Origin: Janthinobacterium lividum
GTDB taxonomy: Bacteria > Pseudomonadota > Gammaproteobacteria > Burkholderiales > Burkholderiaceae_D
DNA: 5,768 nucleotides
Direction of reading: 5' to 3'
NCBI GenBank assembly: GCA_945864765.1
Contig: CAMBDR010000331.1
Location: 1 to 5,768 of the forward strand
The notes under the pieces were generated by a model. That model saw only the letters and a list, made by a program, of their open reading frames with translations, made no database searches and was not told where the DNA came from. Positions 1-5,148 of this stretch are shown in pieces (the first letter of the stretch is position 1; every line of letters starts with the position of its first letter). A program made the translations under genes and the position numbers.

Positions 1-1015
1 TGGCCGCGTCATAGGGCGGGACGCCGAAAATCACGGGGTCATACGCAAAATTGCGCACCGACAAATCAAAGATCAGGTCGTTGAGGGTGACAATGTCGGT
101 CAGTTGCGGCGCATAACGCGGGTAGCCAACAATCACCCAAGCCGGATCATCAACCTGAACCTTGCCGGGGCTGGTGCCAGCCGGGGCCGGGTTGCCATCG
201 ATGGAGATGACCTTGAACAGGATGGTGGCATTGACCGGGCCATCCGAGATGTCGTCAAACCAGCCGTCGTTGTTGGCATAGTCCTGCGTCATCGGTTCGC
301 CGTATTCGGTACTCATCGAGCCCGAATTGCCATAGCCGCCCAATACCAGCAGGCGGCTGGATTGGCCGGACAGGGTGGCGCGGATTTCGCCAAGCGTATC
401 GATGGCATTGGGCAACAGGGTGGTGGGCGGAAAGGTGCCGATATTGGCCGCATTGGCGCGGTTGAAGTGGGCCACCCGTTGCTTGGGTAGCGTGTATTGC
501 ACGCTGCAACTGCCGGGGTCGGTAATAAGTTTTTGCCGCGACTGGGTGGCTTTGATGCTGGCATTGCGCAGCGCGTGGTCGGGCGCATAGCCGTGTTCGC
601 CTGCGGTTTGTTGAAACTCGTACCAACTCGATTTTTTGTTGGCCAGATACACCTGCCACTGGATGTCCAGCACTTCACCAACCAGGGTTTGGCCGGTGAT
701 CGACTTGGAATTGGGGCTGCCGGTATTGCGGTTGACAAATTGCAACTGGTCGCCGATCTGCACTTCGCGCCCGCCGGGGTTGGCATCGTCATACACATAC
801 ACCTGAAAGCGCGCGGCCTGGCGCTTGATGCGGCCTTGGGCATCCTTGAATTGCGAGACCGGTTGTTCGACCCCATTATTGACAACCGGATTGCCTTCAA
901 CATCGCAGGCAATCGGCAAGGAGCCCGCTGCTTCGGGCGCGATATAAAATTCGTTGGGGCTGTTGCCAACGCGGGCCAAACCGATGGCCGGATGGATTTT
1001 GTAAGTAGCTGCCAT
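1..1015 (-). CDS. LodA/GoxA-like cysteine tryptophylquinone (CTQ) amino-acid oxidase, N-terminal 338 residues, truncated by window edge
   Basis: The frame is open from the ATG at 1015-1013 to the left edge, giving 338 codons without a stop. Family-type segments appear in order: IHPAIGLARVGNSPNEFYIAPE-like start (residues 7-28), IKRQAARF (63-70), WQVYLANKKSSWYEF (120-134), LRNASIK (149-155), RLLVLGGYG (221-229), YANNDGWFDDISDGPV (246-261), AWVIVGYPRYAP (292-303). Known members (lysine 6-oxidase LodA, glycine oxidase GoxA) oxidise amino acids with O2, releasing ammonia and H2O2. They are about 700 residues long, so roughly half is seen and the Cys and Trp that form the cofactor lie outside. No signal peptide is visible. 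The start is supported by GAGG (1025-1022), which overlaps the tyrosinase stop 8 bases upstream. That spacing implies translational coupling. Substrate cannot be assigned. Family assignment is by remembered motifs and is confident; activity is inferred. Confidence 0.88.
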   Translation of the reverse strand, partial: MAATYKIHPAIGLARVGNSPNEFYIAPEAAGSLPIACDVEGNPVVNNGVEQPVSQFKDAQGRIKRQAARFQVYVYDDANPGGREVQIGDQLQFVNRNTGSPNSKSITGQTLVGEVLDIQWQVYLANKKSSWYEFQQTAGEHGYAPDHALRNASIKATQSRQKLITDPGSCSVQYTLPKQRVAHFNRANAANIGTFPPTTLLPNAIDTLGEIRATLSGQSSRLLVLGGYGNSGSMSTEYGEPMTQDYANNDGWFDDISDGPVNATILFKVISIDGNPAPAGTSPGKVQVDDPAWVIVGYPRYAPQLTDIVTLNDLIFDLSVRNFAYDPVIFGVPPYDAA

Positions 1016-1023
1016 GTCGTGCC

Positions 1024-3153
1024 TCAATCAAAAAAGTTAAGTGAAACCGCATCAAGAATCAGCGCATCGGTAGCGGCGCTGCCGTCGGTGTTAAGCACCA
1101 CCAGATTGACATGAAAATCAAGCGCGCCCTGTTCTGCCAGTGCTTTGACGGTGGCGGTGGCGTCCAGCCGGAAGTTGACCGGGGCCTTGTGGGCGCGCCC
1201 ACGCAGGTCAAAGCGGGGCCGGGTCTCGGGCGGCACGTCGCAATGGCCGGGGCCACCGATGCAATTACCGGAAAACATGTGCAGCATGCCGACATAGTTG
1301 GGATTACCCTTGCCCTTGGTGCTGACGCTGGCGTCAGGCTGGTTCAGGAAGACGCGGATATGGTAGCCCACGCGGGCCGGGTATTGCACCTTGTGCAGGC
1401 GGATTTCTGCCCGCCTGTGGCTGTCGATCACGTCCGGGTGTACGTCGGTATTGCTCGACGTGAAGCGCGTAATGGCGGCGCTATTGTCGGTTGGGTACAC
1501 CGTCGAGCCCTTGGCGTATTCATAGCCCAGTGTGGCGGTGTTATAGGTTTGCTGCACCGTCATGGGCCATGGCGGCAAGACCGAAGTCGGGTCGTCCGGG
1601 TTGACGCCGGGGTGCAAGCTTTGCCATTGCGCCCACAGACGGTCAACATTGGAATGGTGCGACCAGAAGATCGGATCGAATGCGGTGACCCCGGCATTGA
1701 CCATATCGCCGGTGGCCACATTGTTGCGGCTGGCCGGCGCGTTGGGATCGTATACCGGGTTGATGCCGCCACTGAAATTGTGCATCAGGTTGTGCTGTTG
1801 TTCCAGCCCGCCAAAAAAGTGGTTGTCGCCGGGGCCGCTGCCAAACTGGAAAAAATTGTCCAGCTTCATGATGTTGTCCACATCGCCCTGGGTTGGGTAT
1901 TCCTCGAAAATGATCTGGGAATTGCCGCCCGGCCAGCGTTGGCGGTGCCACAGCGGGTTGGTGGCCGCGAGCTGGTTCATGATCGCATCGGTGCTGGCGT
2001 TGTTGCTGTCGCTGCTGTCGTTGTTGTCGTTGCTATAGCTGATGCCTGCGCCCTGAAACAAACGGTTGCCGGAACAATACAGCTTGCCCTGGATGGCGCT
2101 CAGTTTGGCCAGATTGGCCGCGCTGACCAGGCCCGTGCTGCGCAGCTTGTCGATGGCATCGGCATCGACCCAGCAACAAAACGCATCCGGGATGATGCCG
2201 TTGTCAAGCGGGGTGTTGGTCGAGGCCATGTCCTCCAGCGATATTTTCACGTTGTCGCTGTCGGCGGCCCAGTCCCAGTACGGAATGGTCACGCCCGGAT
2301 CGATATCCTGCAATTGCTTTTCAAAAAAGTACAGGTAGGCGCGGTGCCAGGTCAGGAATTCTTCCCACCCGTGCTGGCACGAAGTGGCGTGGATGCGTGC
2401 CCAATACGCAAAGCTGCGGTTATCCTGAAAATACGCATCCAGCGACATCATTTGCGCCACCGCGCCGCGATAGCGGGCCAGCTCTTGCGGCGTCAGGAAC
2501 TTGATATTCTTGCGCTGCTTGAGCGAGCCTGCGTCGTCATGATAATCATTGCTCGAACCGTCGTAACCAGGGTGGTCGGCGTCGCCGTTGGCGCGCGCGG
2601 CACGCCTGCCATCGCCCGCCACCGGGACATCATCAGTGGCCGGGCAACCATCGTCGATCCATTGCGAAATAAAGGCAATATCGCCGCCAGAGACGACTTG
2701 GCCGCCCCATGGCAAACGAGGGAACTGGCTGCCATCAAACGGAAACTGCCCCTTCAAACCCTTGATCAAACCCGAGGCCGCACCCCGGCCCGGGCTGGCA
2801 GGTGCCGCGCCCGAGCCTGAGCCCACCGCAGCAGCCGACGATGCATTGGCATGGCAGCAGCTTTTAGTGGCAGTGGCGGCGGCAGCGGCCATCTTCGGGC
2901 AACCGCCCGCAGTCGGTGGGGCGCTGCCAGCGCTGCTGCTGCCGCCATAGCTGGAACCAGCACTGCCTTTGCCGACCGGGGCAATCATGCGGATGCCGTA
3001 TAGCTCCAGCGTCAGCAGTTGCGCCAAAGGCAGGTTCCAGAAACGGTCGTAACCTTCATAAATTGCTTTTGAACCGATGCTGGCCGTTTCCAGTATTGAT
3101 TTGACTTGTTCATAACGGGAAAGTCCGCTCCCGGGGTTGGTCGATGTGGCCAT
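1024..3153 (-). CDS. Tyrosinase-family type-3 copper oxidase (709 aa) with N-terminal extension and C-terminal beta-type domain
   Basis: This is a binuclear copper enzyme of the tyrosinase/catechol oxidase group, which oxidises phenols or catechols to quinones. CuA ligands fit RIHATSCQHGWEEFLTWHR (H255, H261, H270). C259 lies two residues before H261, the position of the Cys-His thioether in fungal and plant enzymes. CuB fits EQQHNLMH (H454, H458) and FDPIFWSHHSNVDRLW (H499/H500). Residues 1-60 and 129-175 (FPRLPWGG, WIDDGCP) form an extension split by a Gly/Ser/Ala-rich linker with C85, C99, C100 and H101. Residues 371-388 are an Asn/Ser/Asp run. Residues about 572-709 resemble the polyphenol oxidase C-terminal domain that can shield the active site. 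There is no signal peptide or Tat motif. The ATG at 3153 is preferred because AAAAGGAAG lies just upstream. An in-frame ATG at 3243 would add 30 basic, unlikely residues. The gene is followed after 8 bases by the LodA-like gene. Substrate is unknown. Confidence 0.93.
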   Translation of the reverse strand: MATSTNPGSGLSRYEQVKSILETASIGSKAIYEGYDRFWNLPLAQLLTLELYGIRMIAPVGKGSAGSSYGGSSSAGSAPPTAGGCPKMAAAAATATKSCCHANASSAAAVGSGSGAAPASPGRGAASGLIKGLKGQFPFDGSQFPRLPWGGQVVSGGDIAFISQWIDDGCPATDDVPVAGDGRRAARANGDADHPGYDGSSNDYHDDAGSLKQRKNIKFLTPQELARYRGAVAQMMSLDAYFQDNRSFAYWARIHATSCQHGWEEFLTWHRAYLYFFEKQLQDIDPGVTIPYWDWAADSDNVKISLEDMASTNTPLDNGIIPDAFCCWVDADAIDKLRSTGLVSAANLAKLSAIQGKLYCSGNRLFQGAGISYSNDNNDSSDSNNASTDAIMNQLAATNPLWHRQRWPGGNSQIIFEEYPTQGDVDNIMKLDNFFQFGSGPGDNHFFGGLEQQHNLMHNFSGGINPVYDPNAPASRNNVATGDMVNAGVTAFDPIFWSHHSNVDRLWAQWQSLHPGVNPDDPTSVLPPWPMTVQQTYNTATLGYEYAKGSTVYPTDNSAAITRFTSSNTDVHPDVIDSHRRAEIRLHKVQYPARVGYHIRVFLNQPDASVSTKGKGNPNYVGMLHMFSGNCIGGPGHCDVPPETRPRFDLRGRAHKAPVNFRLDATATVKALAEQGALDFHVNLVVLNTDGSAATDALILDAVSLNFFD

Positions 3154-3179
3154 GTTCTTCCTTTTCGCTGTGCGTAAAA

Positions 3180-3251
3180 TTAATGATGGCGGCGGGTGAC
3201 GCCGGGCAGGGCGGCATAAATAGCGGTGAGACAAGGGTGACACGAAGGCAT
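3180..3251 (-). CDS. Putative 23-aa leader peptide with CHPC motif upstream of the tyrosinase
   Basis: A short frame begins MPSCHPC and ends RRHH, then TAA. AAAGGAA sits six to seven bases before the ATG, as good as any ribosome binding site in the window. Only 26 bases separate its stop from the tyrosinase ATG, so ribosomes leaving it could influence initiation there. Cys-X-X-Cys and terminal His-His are metal-ligand type residues. Copper-responsive upstream reading frames with a Cys-X-X-Cys element are known in Gram-negative bacteria, and the downstream enzyme uses copper. That role here is inference. It could equally be a chance frame, since 23 codons give no statistical weight. Confidence 0.42.
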   Translation of the reverse strand: MPSCHPCLTAIYAALPGVTRRHH

Positions 3252-3279
3252 GGTGATTCCTTTGAAATCAGGGATTTCC

Positions 3280-3309
3280 AATATACGGGATATGGATAAC
3301 AAAGAAAAA
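3280..3309 (-). promoter_or_regulatory. Weak candidate sigma70 promoter for the leader-tyrosinase-oxidase operon
   Basis: On the minus strand TATATT (3285-3280) could be a -10 element. TTTTTC (3309-3304), 18 bases upstream, is a poor -35. It lies about 30 bases upstream of the leader ATG, a sensible position, but the -35 match is weak and the call is tentative. Confidence 0.25.
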
Positions 3310-3360
3310 TGGACACAGTAACATTGTTGTTAAATTGCCGAAATCGCTGTCTGGCGGGTA

Positions 3361-3376
3361 TAACTTCTGAAAGTTA
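3361..3376. promoter_or_regulatory. Perfect 6-4-6 palindrome, operator-like
   Basis: TAACTT-CTGA-AAGTTA is a perfect inverted repeat with a four-base spacer. It sits in the gap between the antitoxin-like gene and the leader peptide, about 110 bases upstream of the leader start. An overlapping imperfect palindrome, ACTTCAATTTAAGT, follows at 3376-3389. Size and position fit a dimeric regulator's site for the tyrosinase operon. No regulator gene is visible and no known consensus was matched. Confidence 0.35.
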
Positions 3377-3426
3377 CTTCAATTTAAGTCAAGTTTGTTG
3401 GCGGGCGGGATGGTATTGGGATGCGA

Positions 3427-3492
3427 TCAGCGCTGCGGTGTTTGTTTCTGCGTGACGGGTGGCCATTGCTGGGCACTGTGAACCAGATTCAT
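3427..3492 (-). other. 21-codon frame overlapping the antitoxin-like stop (possible toxin remnant)
   Basis: An ATG at 3492-3490 overlaps the TGA of the upstream gene as ATGA, the arrangement usual between antitoxin and toxin genes. The frame starts MNLVHSAQQW and stops after 21 codons. It is too short for a ParE/RelE toxin (about 90-100 residues), and no clear continuation was recognised in the other frames. It may be the stub of a lost toxin gene, or chance. Confidence 0.2.
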
Positions 3493-3962
3493 GCGGCTTC
3501 ACCCGCAATGCGGCACAATAAGGCGGCGCGCTGCTTGGCCATATCTTCCTTGACAACGCTGTGATCAATCCATACGGCATCGGGCGCATCGGCTTCATTG
3601 ATGGCTTGCTCTACCTGCTGCCGAAACCATTGATCATGCGCCATTGCCTCATGTGTGCGGCGCATGCGCTCTGACGCATCGGCGCGCGCATGCGCGGGAT
3701 GTGAACTGGCGGGAAGGTATTGGGATGCGTCCACGGCAAATTGGACAATGCCCAATTTTTTGAGGTAAGCGACCAGTGTTTCAAATCGGGCAAAGTGCCG
3801 CATTGCCCCACGTTTGGCAGCCAGCGCACGCGCAATATTGCCCGACTCGATAAATACCCCCCAACCGCCGGATTGACCGATGATGCGAGCGCTTTGCACT
3901 TCGCCTGCTGCTGCCAGGTGAGTTAAGGTGGCGTGAGCGATGACTTCATGGTGGGTTGACAT
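3489..3962 (-). CDS. Antitoxin-like protein (157 aa), toxin partner not seen
   Basis: The C-terminal part, about residues 103-142 (HEAMAHDQWFRQQVEQAI, then IDHSVVKEDM), has the look of ParE-partner antitoxins of the PaaA2/stability-determinant type, whose pattern is WhR-x-V-x-x-al followed by iphdeV-x-x-m. The N-terminal part (about 1-85) contains GQSGGWGVFIE and HFARFETLVAYLKKLGI, a globular segment seen in longer antitoxins of this kind by my recollection. If right, it would bind and neutralise a toxin and repress its own promoter. The start at MSTHHE (3962) is chosen because AAAGG lies about 10 bases upstream. A frame extending to 4037 adds 25 basic residues with no good site. No toxin gene follows: the next 235 bases hold only a 21-codon frame. 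The gene is real by length and composition; the functional label is tentative. Confidence 0.6.
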   Translation of the reverse strand: MSTHHEVIAHATLTHLAAAGEVQSARIIGQSGGWGVFIESGNIARALAAKRGAMRHFARFETLVAYLKKLGIVQFAVDASQYLPASSHPAHARADASERMRRTHEAMAHDQWFRQQVEQAINEADAPDAVWIDHSVVKEDMAKQRAALLCRIAGEAA

Positions 3963-3996
3963 GCCAGGGCCTTTGTGATGGCGATGAATGGGGGTG

Positions 3997-4025
3997 ATTT
4001 TACCAGTTAATAAAGAAATGGGAAA
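3997..4025 (-). promoter_or_regulatory. Weak candidate promoter for the antitoxin-like gene
   Basis: TAAAAT (4002-3997, minus strand) is an acceptable -10 element 35 bases before the ATG. TTTCCC (4025-4020), 17 bases further upstream, is a weak -35. The spacing is right but the -35 is poor. Confidence 0.28.
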
Positions 4026-4043
4026 TAATCTCCGCACAATTTC

Positions 4044-4069
4044 CCGCCAATGGGTGAATTTATTGGCGG
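4044..4069. repeat. 8-base perfect inverted repeat (CCGCCAAT / ATTGGCGG)
   Basis: CCGCCAAT (4044-4051) and ATTGGCGG (4062-4069) are perfect inverted arms around a ten-base spacer. The site is about 85 bases upstream of the antitoxin-like start. It could be an autoregulatory operator or a small hairpin. No U-tract follows on either strand, so it is not a standard terminator. Confidence 0.4.
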
Positions 4070-4098
4070 TGAAACAAACTTGTGCATCAGTGGGTAAA

Positions 4099-4142
4099 CT
4101 ACGGGACAGCCACTTTTTAAGAGGCTCCTGTGGATACCCATG
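4099..4142 (+). repeat. Diverged direct repeat, left copy (flanks the potassium channel)
   Basis: The sequence from CTACGGG to CCCATG matches 4803-4847 with about six substitutions and one indel. CACTTTTTAA (4111-4120), CTCCTGTGGAT-like and CCCATG blocks are shared. The palindromic arms are weaker here than in the right copy. Between this repeat and the channel (to 4356) no convincing gene is seen. There is a 25-codon frame at 4181-4258, which I do not call, and the partial repeat at 4170. Confidence 0.7.
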
Positions 4143-4169
4143 TTGTCCCCCTATGCGAGTATGCTAGTG

Positions 4170-4183
4170 GTGGATGTCCCATG
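4170..4183 (+). repeat. 14-base partial copy of the repeat's right end
   Basis: GTGGATGTCCCATG is identical to 4834-4847, the right end of the other repeat copy. It lies 28 bases beyond the end of the left copy and has no matching left arm. It is probably a fragment of the same repeat family. Confidence 0.5.
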
Positions 4184-4323
4184 TTTGACGTCTTGACGCT
4201 GCAATTGAGCTACTTCAACAGCGTGAAGATGAACGTAGCTAACATCTCAGGATGCTAAAATTGCGCATGTTCGCGTTCGATGTTCTGTTTAATTGTGTGA
4301 CCACCTTGCGGTGTTACGACCAC

Positions 4324-4329
4324 TATAAT
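4324..4329 (+). promoter_or_regulatory. Consensus -10 element (TATAAT) for the channel gene
   Basis: A perfect TATAAT ends 27 bases before the TTG start. A start of transcription near 4336 would leave a leader of about 20 bases carrying the ribosome binding site. No good -35 is found at 16-18 bases upstream, so strength or activator dependence is uncertain. This position argues against translation from the ATG at 4252. Confidence 0.45.
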
Positions 4330-4343
4330 TACCCATTTTATTT

Positions 4344-4349
4344 AAGGAG
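4344..4349 (+). promoter_or_regulatory. Ribosome binding site AAGGAG that decides a TTG start
   Basis: AAGGAG is followed by seven bases and then TTG AAA AAA. No ATG or GTG is suitably placed, so this site fixes the channel's start at the TTG codon 4357-4359. Confidence 0.8.
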
Positions 4350-4356
4350 TATTCCG

Positions 4357-4743
4357 TTGAAAAAATTACTGCTCTACGTTGCGAATCGGATTCAAGTTAT
4401 TTTAATTTTGTATGTGCTGAGTATTTTGATCGCCGCATTTTTATTTGCAAGGTTTGAAAACAAAGAATATTTTGATGGCTTATGGTGGGCTTGCGTAACT
4501 TCGCTGACCATCGGCTATGGCGATCTGTCTCCGGCAACATTCGAAGGTCGGATTATGGCCATCCTTTTTGCGCATTTTTGGATCTTTTTCATCATCCCTA
4601 TGATCGTCGGTAGTATCATCACTCAAATTTTGATCGATAAGAGTGCGTTTACACATGACGAACAAGAATGGCAAGAAAAAAGTTTGATCAAGATCGCCGA
4701 CCAATTAGGTGTCACATTAGATCCACCGCCGCGTGACTACTAG
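4357..4743 (+). CDS. Compact two-transmembrane potassium channel (128 aa, TIGYGD filter)
   Basis: A minimal K+ channel of the KcsA-like pore family (Ion_trans_2 type). Helix 1 is about residues 12-31 (IQVILILYVLSILIAAFLF). The pore helix and filter follow at 42-56: GLWWACVTSLTIGYGD, with filter T51-I-G-Y-G-D56. Helix 2 is about 66-93, with P81 and G85 as possible bend points. A short charged cytoplasmic tail ends DPPPRDY. There is no voltage sensor and no RCK or cyclic-nucleotide domain. It would act as a tetramer in the inner membrane. The TTG start is supported by AAGGAG and TATAAT upstream. The in-frame ATG at 4252 would add 35 residues with no signal or helix and begins before the promoter. 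The gene stands alone, is AT-richer than the tyrosinase region and lies between two direct repeats, which hints at acquisition. What gates it is not visible. Confidence 0.9.
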   Translation: MKKLLLYVANRIQVILILYVLSILIAAFLFARFENKEYFDGLWWACVTSLTIGYGDLSPATFEGRIMAILFAHFWIFFIIPMIVGSIITQILIDKSAFTHDEQEWQEKSLIKIADQLGVTLDPPPRDY

Positions 4744-4802
4744 GGGCTGTTAGCATTTAAGGGGGGCAAACTGGACACCCACTTGGGCAGCAACCAGCGA
4801 AG

Positions 4803-4847
4803 CTACGGGCCATCCACTTTTTAAATGGTTCCTGTGGATGTCCCATG
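4803..4847 (+). repeat. Diverged direct repeat, right copy, with palindromic arms
   Basis: This copy matches 4099-4142 in the same orientation. Internally GGGCCATCCAC (4807-4817) pairs with GTGGATGTCCC (4834-4844) in 10 of 11 positions around a 16-base loop, so it is a REP- or MITE-like hairpin unit. It lies 60 bases after the channel stop and runs into the PEP-CTERM remnant. No T-tract follows, so it is at best a weak terminator. Confidence 0.7.
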
Positions 4848-4997
4848 CCGCTTGTAACGCAAGCAGCTTGCTGTGAAGCTGGCATTGATTGGGCCTCGCT
4901 TAATTTGTCACCCGTACCAGAACCAGAAACCTATGCCATGATGTTGGCTGGTTTGGGTTTTGTGGCACGTCGCAAGAAAGCCATGTTCCTGAAATAA
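4845..4997 (+). pseudogene. Orphan PEP-CTERM sorting tail, remnant of a surface/exported protein gene
   Basis: The frame from the ATG at 4845 encodes 50 residues ending in PVPEPETYAMMLAGLGFVARRKKA and a short MFLK tail. This is a typical PEP-CTERM signal: VPEP motif, hydrophobic stretch, basic cluster. Such tails direct exported proteins to the exosortase (EpsH/XrtA) system and normally follow a signal peptide and a large domain. Neither exists here. The frame is open only back to 4761, and the preceding bases belong to the repeat at 4803-4847. The hydrophobic stretch is about three residues shorter than usual (AGLGFVARRKK where AGLGLLGF... is common). The best reading is the 3' end of a gene whose body was deleted at the repeat. 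A 50-residue protein starting at the ATG is possible but has no ribosome binding site and could not be exported. Confidence 0.72.
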
Positions 4998-5007
4998 TAG
5001 TTCTGTT

Positions 5008-5088
5008 GAACAAACGCCACAAATCACGTTTTGCGCGGGTTCTCTACCCGTTGCGCTGCAAAATACGGCTATTTGCAGGCGCTTGTTC
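5008..5088 (+). other. Nested inverted repeats able to fold as a three-way junction
   Basis: GAACAAACGCC (5008-5018) pairs with GGCGCTTGTTC (5078-5088) with one mismatch. Inside are two further hairpins: CGGGT/ACCCG (5036-5040, 5046-5050) and TGCAAA/TTTGCA (5057-5062, 5072-5077). The second inner hairpin ends exactly where the outer arm begins, so all three can form together. An alternative extends the last hairpin through GCGC (5053-5056 with 5079-5082). It lies between the PEP-CTERM remnant and the promoter of the secreted protein. It could be an RNA structure, a recombination site or a palindromic repeat; nothing in it was recognised as a known RNA. Confidence 0.5.
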
Positions 5089-5095
5089 CATCGCC

Positions 5096-5104
5096 TGTTA
5101 TACA
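5096..5104 (+). promoter_or_regulatory. Extended -10 promoter candidate for the secreted four-cysteine protein
   Basis: TGTTATACA matches the extended -10 pattern TG-n-TATAnT at all but one base. TTGCAG (5073-5078) is 20 bases upstream and a poor -35, which an extended -10 can tolerate. Initiation near 5111 would give a leader of about 38 bases before the ATG. Confidence 0.4.
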
Positions 5105-5148
5105 ATCTTTTGATTACCACCACTTGGCTAACTTTTTGGATGTGATTG

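Noticed and set aside
1990..2043. CRISPR-like or microsatellite repeat within the tyrosinase
   Set aside because: The TTG/TCG/CTG triplet run encodes an Asn/Ser/Asp linker in frame (residues 371-388). It is a coding low-complexity stretch without spacers.
1111..2820. 569-codon open frame on the plus strand opposite the tyrosinase
   Set aside because: It is a GC-rich antisense shadow with valine/alanine/arginine-biased composition and no domain. The opposite strand encodes a complete tyrosinase with all copper ligands.
3154..3243. Upstream in-frame ATG extending the tyrosinase by 30 residues
   Set aside because: The extension is basic and proline-rich without a family counterpart and has no good ribosome site, whereas the ATG at 3153 has AAAAGGAAG. 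The same bases are better read as the CHPC leader in another frame.
4181..4258. 25-codon frame starting MFDVLTLQLSYF
   Set aside because: It begins inside the partial repeat and has no ribosome site or family resemblance. Length alone gives no support.
4252..4356. ATG start 35 codons upstream of the channel
   Set aside because: It lies before the TATAAT element and lacks a ribosome site. The added residues carry no helix or signal, while TTG at 4357 has an ideal AAGGAG.
5033..5056. tRNA T-arm-like hairpin (GGGTTCTCTACCC)
   Set aside because: The loop does not match TTCRANY, and no acceptor, D or anticodon arms can be placed around it.
5008..5088. Integron attC site
   Set aside because: The palindrome has AAC and GTT triplets at its ends, but the flanking core boxes do not fit RYYYAAC/GTTRRRY. 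The neighbouring genes are not separated by matching sites, and no integrase is visible.
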